NCBI GenBank assembly: GCA_028829895.1
Contig: CM054184.1
Coordinates: forward strand, 20,223,201 to 20,287,200
Reading direction: 5' to 3'
Length of the DNA stretch: 64,000 nucleotides
Source: Sinotaia quadrata
Taxonomy: Eukaryota > Mollusca > Gastropoda > Architaenioglossa > Viviparidae
The stretch's first letter is position 1, and the number at the start of each line of letters is the position of its first letter. Of this stretch, positions 1 through 11,699 are shown one piece after another. A model generated the notes under the pieces. That model did not search any database, was not told where the DNA came from, and saw only the letters and a list, made by a program, of their open reading frames with translations. The position numbers were made by a program, and so were the translations under genes.

Positions 1-342
1 TCCTGATGGCAAAATTGCATACATATTCTTTTAGTTTACTCATTAGTTCGAAACAACTAACCCAACCTGATGAGAAATTTTGCGGTTCAAGGTTTCTATA
101 TCAAAGTTATTTTGATTTTTTCATTTAACTTTATTTAATTTCCAACTGGACAAACCATTACATTTTAGTTGTATTTAAATGAAGAAACGTGTTTGTATTT
201 GTGAACATTAATGTGTACTTTCTTTAGTTTTAGTTATACAATTCCATTATAAAAAGTATGAGTTATTTTAATCATATTAGAACGGTCATATGTCATACAT
301 TTTTAGATAATGTCAAACAAAGAATTATATTAGAATACTTAC

Positions 343-462
343 TACAGAGACCAGAGATAACAGTATAACCTCCTCCACACTGACAAGTGGGACTGGCGTC
401 ACAAATGGCCCCCTTGACACAGTCAGCGCTAGTTGAACAAGGGGAGCCACCGTGTTTTATTT
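343..462 (-). CDS. Exon 3: EB/EGF-like cysteine module
   Basis: A 120-base exon with a strong acceptor (TTTGTTTTGCAG) and donor (CTGTA/GTAAGTATT), again phase 1 to phase 1. It codes one compact cysteine module with spacing CX5CX5CX5CXCX10C, including ICDASPTCQCGGGY. The C-x-C followed by a glycine-aromatic loop is typical of EB modules and EGF-like domains. Together with exons 1 and 2 this gives a leader, an acidic four-Cys segment and a six-Cys module. Further modules or the stop codon must lie left of base 1. It could be an extracellular binding or defence-type peptide, or part of a larger scavenger-type receptor; the sequence does not decide. Confidence 0.78.
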
Positions 463-2049
463 CTGCAAAACAAATTAATAAAATAGTACTAATATGCAAC
501 AATATATATGAGAAACAACCTAAGTAATAGTTTAAACTAAAGATCTTGCAAGTCTTAAATACTAAAGACCCATAATGTTTATATTCAATAGTTTACATTT
601 AATTATTTAATTTCATTGTTGTGTCGTGGTAGTTCCCAAAGAGATTCCTATTTCTGGAATAAACACATTAATCTTAGTCCTAATTCTTTAATCTAAATAT
701 ACGCTTCTGGTATTCTGATAAAAATGTGTTTGAAAGATTCTACAGCTAATTGCCTCGATGACTTCTCAGCACATTTAAAACCGCAAAGCAATTAGCAATA
801 ACAATTAAAGCACGAAACGGATTTGTGGTGACTAGACACCACCACGCAATTTAATAACTCATTTAACAATAGAAATTAACAAGGAAAATATAGCGATAGA
901 AGTATTTTAAAACACATTAATATTGAGTGTAGAATGTATCAATTCGCAACGTAAAACCTGATTCCAGTAATATTTTCAATGTCTAATTTCTTTTATAAAC
1001 ACACATCGAATTGTACACTGCCCAGTTGTCTTTCTATTAATTCAATGACATTTTTGTCAAATTCATCTCTATTTTTCATCATTCATTCTCATCCAATTTC
1101 ATTTGTTATGAATTGCATTATAGTATATTCCTAGCTTCTAATACCTGTCCGATTTATCACACCACTTTTGTAACCGAATTACTTGTTTCCTCTACATTTT
1201 CTTCAAGGCCTCGATATTTAACTACCGAACATATCCTGACAACGAAAACACTTTTCATAATTATTTAGTCTTACATGTTCCCTTCAGCAAAGGAATCAAA
1301 TACTTTATCATTCATTTGAAATAATACATCACCTGTTAACTATTTCAATGTCACAGCAAATGCAATTATACATAGCAACAATACAAATATTGCAAATACC
1401 ATATGATATCATTCAACTGCTCTCTCGTTGTACATTCTTCATATGATGGACCCAAAACAAAGCGAGAAAGGAGAGTACAATTCCATAACTCTACAATATT
1501 CCTTTAAGAAATATAATTTCTCCTAAACAAGAAATATGGGGACTATTTTTTTCTGTTAGAAGTTCAGTGCCTGTCGTCCTCACTTAAAGAATCATTTTAA
1601 CCTCAAAATACCTGGATTCCCTCAAAATACGTGTATGCCTATGAAGTACCTTTTAAACGTTCCCTTAACCAATCATATGACGATTCACAATCATACACAA
1701 ATCTTCGGACATCAGTGGCTTATTGACCCGCCTTTATCCAGCTTGTAGATGGGCACACTCATACACCCATCTTAGCCATTAACTTTTATCTCACGCTCAG
1801 TTTAGTTATCCAGCCTCAGTACACCTAACATTTGATATTCGGCATACTCAACTAACAAACGTCTTTCATATTCCTTAATGGTTACTTACAAACACCCAAC
1901 ATTCAATCAAAGCTATATCTAAGTTTTAATTGTCGTTTTTCCAATATAATACTTCACCTGCAATAAACATGAGTTCATACTGAATCATCATTTAAAGTGT
2001 AAACTTTGTATTCAAAGAAATGGAACGTCCACGGGACTATTACATGGAA

Positions 2050-2570
2050 TTACAGTCTTCGTTTTCTTCTTTCTTGTCTTCGAATTATTATTTCTCAATC
2101 TTCATTCCTTCACCAATCTTTTTTTTTCTTCTTCATCTTGCGTTTTCATTCCTTTTACTTTCTAATTTCCTCTTCTTTCCTTCTCCTTCCTTCTCTAATT
2201 GTTTTTCGTTAATACTTCTGCTATCAATGTCTTCTTTCTTATTTATTCTTCCGTCTTTCATTTTTCTACTCCATCTTTATTCTTCATAATTTTTTCTTTG
2301 TTCTTCTTTTTCATATATTTTTCTGCTTCATTATGTCCTGTTTATTCTTCTTCTTTCTTATATCTTCTGTCACCTTTCGTTTCTTCTTTGTTTTAGAAGT
2401 TTCTTTTTTCATCTTTAACTGCTTTCATCCATCTTCATTCATCCTTCCTTCTCCATTTCTTATTCGTTCGTCTTTTACCTCTTCTCTTCTTTTTTCTTTC
2501 ATGTTCATATTATCTTTAATATTTTCTTTCTTTCATCTTTGTCAGAATATATTAAGCAAATTATGCTGAA
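2050..2570 (+). repeat. Polypyrimidine (TTC/TTTC-rich) tract
   Basis: About 500 bases very rich in T and C on the plus strand, built from degenerate TTCTTC, TTTC and CCTTC blocks. A second such tract covers about 2790-2950. The Phe/Ser/Leu-rich open frames here are by-products of composition. The tract may be an old expanded microsatellite; it lies within intron 2 on the non-template side. Confidence 0.75.
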
Positions 2571-4704
2571 ATATAGAACATATTTTTCATAATTCTTAAT
2601 CGTTCAACTTATCAATCATTTCCACTGTCTACATAATCTATGAGAAGACTTTTGTTAAGCAAGTAGGCTTACGTAGTGAATAAGTCAGGCCGTTCGGCTG
2701 TCGGTATTGTTAGAAATTATTCAATAAACCAATATTGACAACTGGAATCTAAAATAGGACAGAGAAGTTAAACCTAGACCGGACATGTGACAATCTTCCT
2801 CCTCTCTTCTTTAAGCACACCCCTTTCTTCTTTCATATTTTTTTCTTTTCGCATTTTCATTTTTTCCTTCTTGTTATTATTTCCATACCTCCTTCTTTCA
2901 TCTTTAATATCTTTTCTTCAATTTTGTTTCTTTTTCTTTGCTATCACAAAAAGATGCATTCGAGGTGTAAGCTACTACCAATAATGCGTGAATAATAATG
3001 TCTACTTTTACAATGTCAATCATTTAAATTATATTACACGTTTATTTATGATCATTGCTTACTTAGAGCGAGCGTTTATTTTCATTTTCATTTTAAAATA
3101 AGTGATGTTTTGTATTCGTTTAAATTTGAATATCATGCATTTCTTAATTCCAATCATAATGTCTCTCCCCAAGTTCATCCTTTTTATCTGTGTGGTGTGC
3201 CTAATAAGGTTTGTTTCAGTATTAAACATCAATGTGAATAGTTTTTCCTAATGATGAACTCGTTAATTTTATTTATATTAATGTATTACTCAGTACGTAG
3301 CTAACGCTACCATTTAACTATTACTTCATAGTCTTTCAAGTGTTAATTTATGCCTTCACCATGAACATATAATCGTCCGACACAAGTTATTTATCTTGGT
3401 GAAATTCATTCGATTAAACAAAGATTTTTCTTCTTTTATTAAGTATTTACTTCTCCACTAAATATGTTTTAATGGATTTCGTGTTATTTTTGACAAAATC
3501 AGAACAAATCTAGGATGGAATCTATAGACAATAACACTAAAGCTGAAACTTTCAATTAAATATGTTGCGCCTTCCTGGCTTTGAAGTTCCAGCTATACTA
3601 AATTAACCAGTTTTCATTGTAAAGGACAGGTTTACAAACTTAGAGTATATTATGGATTTGGTTATTTAAAGTAAGTTTAACAACTTAGCAGGTACAAAAC
3701 AAGTTCGAAACCCTAAAACCGCTAACTGAATCGCTATGTACTGAGCAATGTTGTTTGGAAAACAGTTAAAACAACACAACAACATTTGCAATCCCATTGT
3801 CAGATTGTTTTTCACTACCTTCCTAGGAACATATTAACCCAGCTTTAAACACTAATCAATGCATCATTCACTCCGTCAAGATCATTGCTTCATCAATCTG
3901 CCTGTTCTTCCATCTTCCCTAAACGCTTGTCTGGAGAGTACGCCATCAGCAAAGACCCTTCCATTTCTCACATACACCAAACTACCAATCTTTTCTCAGC
4001 AAGGACTCTTTCATCTACCCTCATCCTAACTCCTGGAGCACGCATTCTGGAAATATACACCACAACACAAACTCAATCTCGACTTTTCACCAAACCCTTA
4101 CTTCCCAGTCCAAAGAAGCGTTCCCGATTTCATACCCTCACTTACAAAGACATAAGAAATTAGAACGTATACTTTTTTCTACGAACACTGCATAACTGTT
4201 ACCGAACAATAGTAAATGTTTAAAAGATTGTTTTGGCAAATGTTCTTGAGTTAGAGAACAATCTGTCTGTGAATAATTTCAAGGCAATATCAGCTGCAAG
4301 ACCTGTCGCTCATTGATCGATCATGCAAGATAATCTTCTTACAGCGTTAGAACTACAAAAGACAGAATAGAAATAAAAGACAATGAAATTTCCACAACCT
4401 CACAATTAGGTAAACCAAGCTAATGACCACACTGGAGAAATTACCAATGAAGAACAAGAAGTGCTTGTTGTATGTTAGAATATATGAAAGTTTCGTGGAC
4501 AACAATACATCACGTGCATTCAGAACCACAACAAGAAGCCGTAAACCGAAAACGCAATCCATAATGCAAATAAAGTAGTAAGACATTTCCCTATAGAAAC
4601 CAAGACTCGTATACTCTACTGCAAACATAATTGAAATTACACATTGCAAGCCAAAGCACAAACAAAGAATCCATCAGTACCACCACTAAAAAGAAGAATA
4701 GAAC

Positions 4705-4833
4705 AGAAAGTATGTCAATAACTTCTCCTTCAACGACATCTTTGAGTTTCTTGAATCCTCTCCCTCCCAGTTTTCGAGATGTATAGAGCCTGTCTACATC
4801 TGCTTTAGGGTGTAGGGCTTTATGTACCCTCAA
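4705..4833 (-). pseudogene. LINE (non-LTR) reverse transcriptase C-terminal fragment
   Basis: About 40 codons on the minus strand carry the signature HPKADVDRLYTSRKLGGRGF, followed by a KDVVEGEVI segment. This is a recognisable conserved block just after the RT domain in a widespread invertebrate LINE-type polyprotein, where a 'HPKADVDRLY..R..GGRGL' motif precedes an acidic helix. The frame then runs into hydrophobic non-homologous sequence, so only a fragment remains. The same block, more decayed, occurs at 36157-36352 and 55376-55571, all sharing a KDV-x-x-GEVI segment. That suggests one LINE family active in this genome. Confidence 0.65.
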
Positions 4834-5649
4834 CTTTCCAGACCTTACTTAAAATAGATTTCAAGGTCTGTGACCTTTGTAAATCCTCAAAGCTTTAGTG
4901 ATCAACTGCCATGTTTGTGAATATATCGAGAAAGTATATTTATTTTGAGCCGCTCGTTACACGTTAGTCAAGTTTAGAATCTCGCACAAACATGAATATT
5001 TTGAAAGTAAGATTGTATCATCAAAACGATATATTATGGAGACGATCAGATGTGTTAGAATTGCCGCATTGACTTTCTTTTTCCGACTTTGACTGGTATA
5101 ATTTAGGCAAATGTATTTGCAGCAGACGACATTATCGTTAAGTGCCATTCTTTTATAACCAAGATATAACTCTGGTGTAGGGTTGTCGATGGTAGGATAT
5201 TTATCAGCACGCATAAACACTTTGTGGAGAACTTTAGAGCCGCAAAGCAGACAACCACTGTGTCTTGAGGTCTGGCTCTAATGGCATTCTATAGAAAGCC
5301 ATTGACAGTCACATCATTTGATTGGAAAATGTTTTAAAGATTAATTTAATGCGTTTTAAACATTCTCTTCTGATGTACATCCACGCATTCCACAGTTCAT
5401 TCCAGCGCTTCTGTTTATGTTTATAGGCTAATAAAACAATATTAAATGCGAATGAATCGCTATAAGGTTATAGGGTCAGAAATAAAAGCCGGAATTTTAC
5501 GACAAAAATCTATTTATAACAGTTATGGCAGTGCGCATGCCACTTGACCTATATGTTCAGGAATGTATGCATCTTGAGTAGTTCTCCAATCCAGATCATC
5601 TTTTTCGTTGTTATCTGATTTATGATATCTCCAGTGTAGGTGATTACAC

Positions 5650-5654
5650 TAGTG

Positions 5655-5704
<50 letters not shown>

Positions 5705-5730
5705 TGTTGTTGTTGTTGTTGTTGTTGTAT
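5650..5730. repeat. Compound triplet repeat (GTA)n-(GTT)n
   Basis: About 17 tandem TAG/GTA triplets pass directly into eight TTG/GTT triplets on the plus strand. The run lies some 65 bases from exon 2 of the secreted gene, in the 5' part of intron 2. The all-valine open frame across it is an artefact. Confidence 0.95.
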
Positions 5731-5794
5731 TTCAAGGCAAGGTATTATTAGCGCTAAAGATACATGTAGTAAAACATATTACTTTTCTACTTAC

Positions 5795-5863
5795 TGCATG
5801 TATCATCGCTGTCGCAGACTTTTTCAGGATCAGTACACGCCGGATTGCAATCAGCGATGGAAC
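5795..5863 (-). CDS. Exon 2 of small secreted Cys-rich protein
   Basis: A 69-base exon bounded by a good acceptor (TTACTTTCTCAG) and a consensus donor (GCA/GTAAGTAG). It enters and leaves in phase 1 and joins both neighbours without a frame break. It codes about 22 residues with four cysteines spaced CX3CX6CX5C and many acidic residues, for example CTDPEKVCDSDDTC. This resembles a half EB/EGF-like module of the kind found in small extracellular molluscan and nematode proteins. Splice signals, phase and cysteine spacing all agree, so the exon is probably real although very short. A (GTA)n/(GTT)n triplet run lies about 65 bases inside the following intron. Confidence 0.72.
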
Positions 5864-6050
5864 CTGAGAAAGTAATAATGAAGAAAGTGATGATAATTAT
5901 CATCAATTGCATAAATGCAAATATGATTAATCTTTCATATAATTATAATTATAAACAATAATTTTCAAATTTGTACAAAACATCCCTAGTTGAATTTGCA
6001 TCATTTTGCACTTCACTTTAGCATACTGACTAAAGGAAATTGATTTTTCT

Positions 6051-6205
<155 letters not shown>

Positions 6206-7286
6206 AGAGGGATAGACAAAGAGAAAGACGAATGGATGGAAGGTTGGGTGGAAGGACAGACGGACAGACAGATAGATGGATGTATGGATGCCGGACAGAG
6301 TGATATGAAATTATAAACGAAATCAGTGGTCTGAATTACTTTTGTATTTCTCAGCAGCCCAAGTTGAAATTACACTGAATTACCAATGTCATTTCACACG
6401 TCATTATTGATGCAACTATGTTAGGTTTTTCCTTTTGGATTTGAGTGATGGATTGCGATATATAAGATAGTCACTCTTAGTTTGCATTCAAATTTAATAT
6501 TTAATGTTATAGCTTCAGCATACATATTTTATAGCAAATTATGGAAATATATAAAATATGTGGTTTTTGATTTTCTTATCTGTTCGGAAATAGAAAGCGG
6601 GTTTGAGAATATATTTCAAAAACGTAATGTTTGAATTTATACGCTAATTACAGACAAAGAAGCATGAGCCAATACAATTTGCACTAATTGGTAGTAATGT
6701 ATTTGAATATATTCTTAAAATGAGAATCCAGGATACATAACCATAATCCCTTAAAGGAATATAGTTTCAATAAACATAATTGCTAAATAGTGTAGTCCCT
6801 TAAAAAAATATATTTTCAATAAAATAATTGCTAAATATTGTAGTTCATTAGTTTATGTATTGTGACAATACTGAATAATTATAGATGCTAATCATATTGC
6901 TAAATATAGTTTACATTATGTCATTAAATGAATATTCAAGTAAAATAATTCCAAGTAAATGAAAATCACAATATCACTTTGCTTATATTTTAATGACTGT
7001 TGTGCGTGTGTATGTATTTATTCATTTTTTAATAAAGACTCATCACTATGAGTGAAGTCAATTATTAAAAATTGGAGGAATATCTATAAATTCATTAGGA
7101 TACATCACTTAATCTGATGCACAAAAAGCCACCCGTTTTATTTATTCCTGTGAGAAAGAAAGGGTACCAAACTTAATTCAAAGTAAATCGAACCACTGTT
7201 TTTTGTGTGTAAGCACACGTTACGTATACTTTGTATGCTTATATATGGGCGGACAAGCACTGACATCCAGTGCGGGTTCTTGTATA

Positions 7287-7289
<3 letters not shown>

Positions 7290-7332
<43 letters not shown>

Positions 7333-7343
7333 TGTGTGTGTGT
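7290..7343. repeat. (TG)n microsatellite
   Basis: A dinucleotide TG run with one T interruption, located in intron 1. The Cys-Val repeat frame over it is an artefact. Confidence 0.95.
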
Positions 7344-7644
7344 TGATAAATATTCAGCATGCATTATTTCCGCTGTTTTATTTTAAAACAATAATTAAAA
7401 TATTTAACCATACGTTAAATCAGGCGAATAATTTGAAATTCAGTGCGAACGGATGCCGCAATAATTGTAATAATTCATTTCCAAAGAAGTTGCAAATAAA
7501 CATATGCTTTCTTAATTGAAATTGTAGAGCACCAAGATAGAGTTGAATAAGGAAAATGTATATAGAATGCCTTTAAACTAGAACGCAACATAAATATTAA
7601 CCAATCAGTTTCCTCTCAAAAGAACACAATGTAGAAGAACTTAC

Positions 7645-7696
7645 CTTTTGGAAGAATTAGCAGAATGCAAAGCGAGGTGACGTAAAAGAGAGTCAT
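7645..7696 (-). CDS. Exon 1 (signal peptide) of small secreted Cys-rich protein
   Basis: First coding exon of a minus-strand gene that continues at 5795-5863 and 343-462 and runs off the left edge of the window. The ATG (7696-7694) opens a 17-codon exon coding a short hydrophobic leader, MTLFYVTSLCILLILPK. This has the shape of a secretory signal peptide, with no charged residue until its end. The exon stops one base into the next codon at a consensus donor (AAAAG/GTAAGT), so the intron is phase 1. The other two visible introns are also phase 1, as expected of shuffled extracellular modules. The product is predicted to be secreted. The ATG was chosen because it opens the signal peptide and lies about 55 bases below a TATA-like box. 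The gene family is not identified beyond the cysteine pattern. Confidence 0.75.
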
Positions 7697-7750
7697 GGTT
7701 CTGTGTTCTTTGTCTCAGACACAAATGGTAGTGGAGACAAGAGTGCGGGA

Positions 7751-7779
7751 TATTTAAAGAGTTTTACGTAGCAACCAAT
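7751..7779 (-). promoter_or_regulatory. Candidate core promoter of the secreted Cys-rich gene
   Basis: Read on the minus strand, TTTAAATA (7758-7751) is a TATA-like box about 55 bases before the ATG at 7696. An inverted CCAAT element (forward CCAAT at 7775-7779) lies just upstream. Spacing leaves room for a transcription start near 7725 and a 5' leader of about 30 bases. This is motif reading only; AT-rich DNA produces such boxes by chance. Confidence 0.35.
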
Positions 7780-8894
7780 GTGTTTATATTTACTGGTTTT
7801 TACTTTCTATTTGTGAGCAACCGTTACTGAATGTGGGCGGTGTCTAGCTGTTGCTGTACAGATAAAGGACGACAATAATGTATTAACCAATAGAAAATTA
7901 GTACCTTTCAGGCTTAGAGATTAAAAACAAAGACGTAACACAAGAAATGCTAGATAATTATGTTTAAAAAAGACAGGCAAGACAAGTTTTTCTTATATAC
8001 AGCTGATGTGCTCTGTTATTTTGGTGATATCAAGTAGATGATAAATATTTGTTTGTTTCTTAAATTAAATGTTCTTTTCGGTGTTTGACACAATTTATAT
8101 CTAAATAATTATTTTTAAATGTATTACTGTAAAATGCAATAAATATTGTAATTTAGTTATGTAGATATTGAAAATAATCCTTGATTTCTCACTTAGATTA
8201 AGTTATTTTCAGTTTACAGAAAGAGATAAAGAAATTACAACAGCCATTTTTCCCCAAGTGTTCTGCTAGCACACGGCCGCACTGGCGTTACATTGGAAAA
8301 TAACCTGTGCAAATAGTGAAGGAAACTTCAATTTATTTAGCGACGCCAGCACAGACGTGTTCTTTACAGTGTTGCACGGGAAAATGGAAACATCTTTTAA
8401 ACATTTTTAATTTTGGTACATTTTTCAAAGTAAGTTTTACTTTGTCTTTACAAGATGAAGAAATAATATTTAATGTAAAAAAAACTAAACAATTTCCGCT
8501 CAGGAGAAAAAAAGTGTAAATATTTCATGTTTATATTATAACGAGTGGTTAGGTCAAAATGCTAACTACATGTTTTCTAAAAGTACAAAACAACTTTACG
8601 AAGAGAGCGTGAGATGGGGATAAATAAAAGTAAAAATCAGAACACTGTTCGTTTTTCAGGAAGAAGATTATTCAGCTCACGGACGCAATAAACTGAATGC
8701 GAACTTATACTCTCTTTATTCCGCATAAATAATATTTACTTCTCTGCAATTAACAAAAGACAGATTTTGATAAAACGCAAATAAATTACACTCAATGTTG
8801 TATTTCATATCTTGCTGGAGTCAGGAATATTAAACGAAACTATAGAGAGCGGTAGTTGAGGCTCATAGTATAAATATTAAGATCTTGTTTTAAC
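7780..8894. other. AT-rich intergenic DNA
   Basis: The presumed 5' flank of the secreted Cys-rich gene. I see no conserved coding signature, repeat array or RNA gene. The 70-codon frame at 8307-8519 shows no recognisable family features. Confidence 0.5.
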
Positions 8895-8969
8895 ATGTTC
8901 ACTGAAACATTATATTGTCACGTGTCTTATACATACTTCGCCACACTTTGTATCAAACGCAGTGATTTC

Positions 8970-9122
8970 ATGAAAACAGTTCTCAGTTTAACCCTAACAT
9001 TTTTAGTCGTAATAAATAAACTAAATGCAAAGTTGCCATTTAATAGGTTGTTAGATTCCTTTGTGTCACACAAAATGGAGGCTCTGTCCAGTGATGAGCT
9101 CAAATTTGTTCAGAATTGTTAA
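8970..9122 (+). CDS. Unrecognised short ORF with leader-like N terminus
   Basis: From an internal ATG at 8970 the frame codes about 50 residues. It begins MKTVLSLTLTFLVVINKLNA, which looks like a signal peptide (Lys then a hydrophobic core and a small-residue cleavage site). A 30-residue polar tail with one terminal cysteine follows. A longer version starts at 8895. No neighbouring exon or family was found, and it sits 450 bases before a gypsy relic, so it could be a chance frame or part of decayed mobile DNA. I list it only as a weak candidate for a small secreted peptide. Confidence 0.15.
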   Translation: MKTVLSLTLTFLVVINKLNAKLPFNRLLDSFVSHKMEALSSDELKFVQNC

Positions 9123-9934
9123 ACTATTTGTCATAGTGTTGAAATTAATAAATGTGGAAAAAACTGTTAAAACTTTTGTTGAGCTTAGGTATCTAAACCG
9201 GGAACCTTAGATTTAAAGCAGATCTAGAGAAGACATAATTGACTAGAAAATTAGACATTTAGAAAGCAGTCTTATCTTATTTTTATAACCCTATCCAGAA
9301 TATGTCTTGCTTTGTCTATCCTTTTTTATTCTCTTTTGAGTAACCTTTGGATTTATACCATTGATTGCATATTGTAATATGTATTACTATAGTTTCTATT
9401 AACTATTGATATGTACAAATTCTGTTGTTTATATCGATTGAACATTTTACGTAACTAGATTTAAAGTTTATCAATTGATTGAGTGTATATGAATATACTT
9501 TTGTAAAATCAGTCTGATAGCTTTCCAGTTTATGCATGACCTTGGTAGAGTTATTTTACAATTTAAAAATGGAAATTACTCTCAAAGAAAAAATTAGATG
9601 TGTGTAAGAGTGTAGGGCGATGGCCAAAATAGTAGGTACCCCAGTAGATAAAGTTTCAGACTATATTATGGCCTATATAGAGGACCAGGTAGAACTAGAA
9701 ATGAGAATAAAAATTGGAAGGGAGGATAAAGATAAAAGATTACCAGACTGAAAGAGAGGAAAGTGACAAAAGGCTAAAGATTAAATGTGATCTAAAACGA
9801 GAGGTAGCATTTGCCCAGTTAGAAGCCTGATAAAAGAACCAGAGAGCTTGGCTTAAGCCAAATGAAAATACAGGAAGATAGTTTAAAGATAAGTGAGAGT
9901 GTGGTTAAGGTTCATGAAGGAAACATAAAATTTT

Positions 9935-10130
9935 ATTTTCGTTCCTTCAGTAGGAAAGAGGAAAATATTGAGAATTATGTACTAAACTTGGAATAGTGTG
10001 CCATAAGATTAGGCCTACCAGAAGGTTTATGGCTGTTCCAGTTAGTATCAAATATGAGGGGACAAGACAGAATGGCGTTTAACAGTCTCCCAGATGAACA
10101 AACGACATATGGCCGAACTATTAGCATACT
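9935..10130 (+). pseudogene. gag-like fragment of gypsy relic
   Basis: A mostly open stretch reads as a capsid-like segment. It includes KEENIENYVLNLE, then after a stop codon CAIRLGLPEGLWLFQLV and a 'NMRGQDRMAFNSLPDEQ' helix. The leucine/arginine spacing matches a retrotransposon capsid, but this is identification by eye. A preceding open segment near 9620-9750 probably belongs to the same gag. Confidence 0.45.
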
Positions 10131-10510
10131 TTAAGGTAATAAGCAAGAAGTACAGACGCAGGTTCCACCTGTAGAACGAGAGTTGAAAAGACAAGTTTTT
10201 CCAGTCAGCTAGTAAACAACAACATATATTCACGAGGTAGTTAGAGCTTGACAAGGTGAAAATTGACAGTGAGAAAGATGTTAGGGGTCACTTTATGATT
10301 ATCAAATTACAGGCATCATGTTCCCCAGTACTTTTAGTTTATGTCAAGGATAAAAGACAGAAGAATAGGAAGGACTGGTTAGAAGCAGCTGACAAATATG
10401 AAGAAATATGCGGGACACATGTTATTCTGTCTGCTAGACATAACTTTGAACCCATGGAAAAAACTGAACACGATTTGCCACGAGGACAAAGGTATTAAGA
10501 ATGAGCCAGT

Positions 10511-10556
10511 GGTTTGTTTCCACTGTAGTAAAACCAGGCCATATCAGACGTCACTG
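10511..10556 (+). pseudogene. CCHC zinc-knuckle, frameshifted
   Basis: The first two cysteines of a nucleocapsid-type knuckle (CFHC, codons at 10515-10526) are in one frame. The histidine and last cysteine follow in another frame after the A-run at 10529-10532. One inserted A explains the break. The spacing across the break fits CX2CX4HX4C. Confidence 0.6.
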
Positions 10557-10724
10557 CCTGGGTAGCATTAATGTGATAAAACATAATGGTGTGTCTCAAC
10601 TTGACATGAATATTCATGGACGTTGTGTCAAGTTCTCTGTGACACTGATTGCATAGTAGGATTAGTTGTACATACAAACCTAATGAAAAAAAGATGATTA
10701 CACTGGGGAGTTTCAAACAATCAC

Positions 10725-10935
10725 TCTAGCTAATGATGTAAAAAATAAAGTACCCATTGTGATGGTAGACATAGACAGTAAGTATATAAGCAGGTGCTTT
10801 AAGTCTGTATGACTTAAGAATTGTTTTGAGAGTGTGATCGTGGGTTACAAATATGTTCTCACTGGCGAGAATGCTCCTGATTCTCTCAATAACATTTGTG
10901 TACTGACACATAGGCAGACAGCTTTGCAGGAAGCA
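10725..10935 (+). pseudogene. Protease-region fragment of gypsy relic
   Basis: The frame coding TLANDVKNKVPIVMVDID is followed downstream by VLTGENAPDSLNNICVLT. This is similar in layout to the downstream half of gypsy aspartic protease and its linker into integrase, where 'V-x-V-D-I-D' precedes a variable linker. A stop and frame change lie between the two pieces. The catalytic D-T/S-G triad itself is not visible. Confidence 0.35.
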
Positions 10936-11081
10936 GCAGTGAAAGTATGCATCGCAAACCAGACGTTTTTATTAATGTTTACGAAAGTGATGCAATGATG
11001 ACTTTCACTGAACCCATCATTAGTGCAACATGTCATCAAAATGTCACAGCAGATTCAGTCATGGCAGAGCAGGTAATTGTT

Positions 11082-11480
11082 CCTGACTGCCTGACAGTAG
11101 CTGAGGGGGAAAGGGCCCTACGGAAGCTTCTGAGTTTCATTGGAAGGATGGTCTCCTCATCTGGAAACAGGAAGTGGCCAGGGTGAATCATTTGGAGAGC
11201 CAGAATGCTGCATTTAGCTCATAACCCACCCCTGCCGGTCATCTTGGACCAAGCAAAAGTTTAGTGCATATAGAGGTTGTTTTATCGACCAGGTATGATA
11301 GTGGCCATCTCTCATTACTTTCAGTCATGCAACATATGTCATTGAGTGAACAGGAAAATGGAACATCCCATTCCATTACGTGAAATCCTATCAACATTCA
11401 TTTTATTTATATAGTCATTGATCTTAATGGAGAATTCATGCCCTCACTGGGTCACTTACATACTTATATCCTTGGATTTC
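11082..11480 (+). pseudogene. Integrase N-terminal (HHCC) fragment of gypsy relic
   Basis: The frame starting DCLTVAEGERALRKLL leads, after a frame change near 11125, into EFHWKDGLLIWKQ, the usual 'KDGLLYRK'-type lead-in of gypsy integrases. An AGHLGPSKS segment, LFYRPGM and CNICH follow, the elements of the HHCC zinc-binding domain. VIDLNGEFMPSLGHLHTYI (11416-11470) corresponds to the start of the catalytic core ('D-x-x-G-P-x-P-x-S'). Several stops interrupt it, and the core is lost after about 11480. Confidence 0.6.
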
Positions 11481-11699
11481 TCATAGAACAAAAGGCTTCG
11501 ACAACAGTTCTTCAGCGTACTCGATTCTGGGCAGCCTCTTTTAGTTCAAGGTCTATCTATCACATGTGTGTCCACTCAATGTGTCCACAGTTCATGAATA
11601 CAAATCAGATGTTTTCAGACAACCCGTACACAGACATTCATTTCGGCTTGCTGGCACTGCCCTTACACATTCACAGGCAATGGCTTTAACCACTTATTT

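Larger units (their letters stand above)
463..5794 (-). other. Intron 2 of the secreted Cys-rich gene
   Basis: A 5.3-kb phase-1 intron inferred from the donor at 5794 and the acceptor at 463. It holds two polypyrimidine stretches (about 2050-2570 and 2790-2950), a LINE fragment in the sense orientation (4705-4833) and a triplet-repeat run near its 5' end. The rest is AT-rich DNA without recognisable genes. Short open frames near 2.0-2.98 kb and 3.9-4.2 kb show low-complexity or unremarkable composition and no family motifs. Confidence 0.6.

Noticed and set aside
2006..2984. Several Phe/Ser/Leu-rich membrane-like open frames
   Set aside because: They lie in polypyrimidine tracts inside an intron; hydrophobicity follows from T/C composition and the frames overlap each other.
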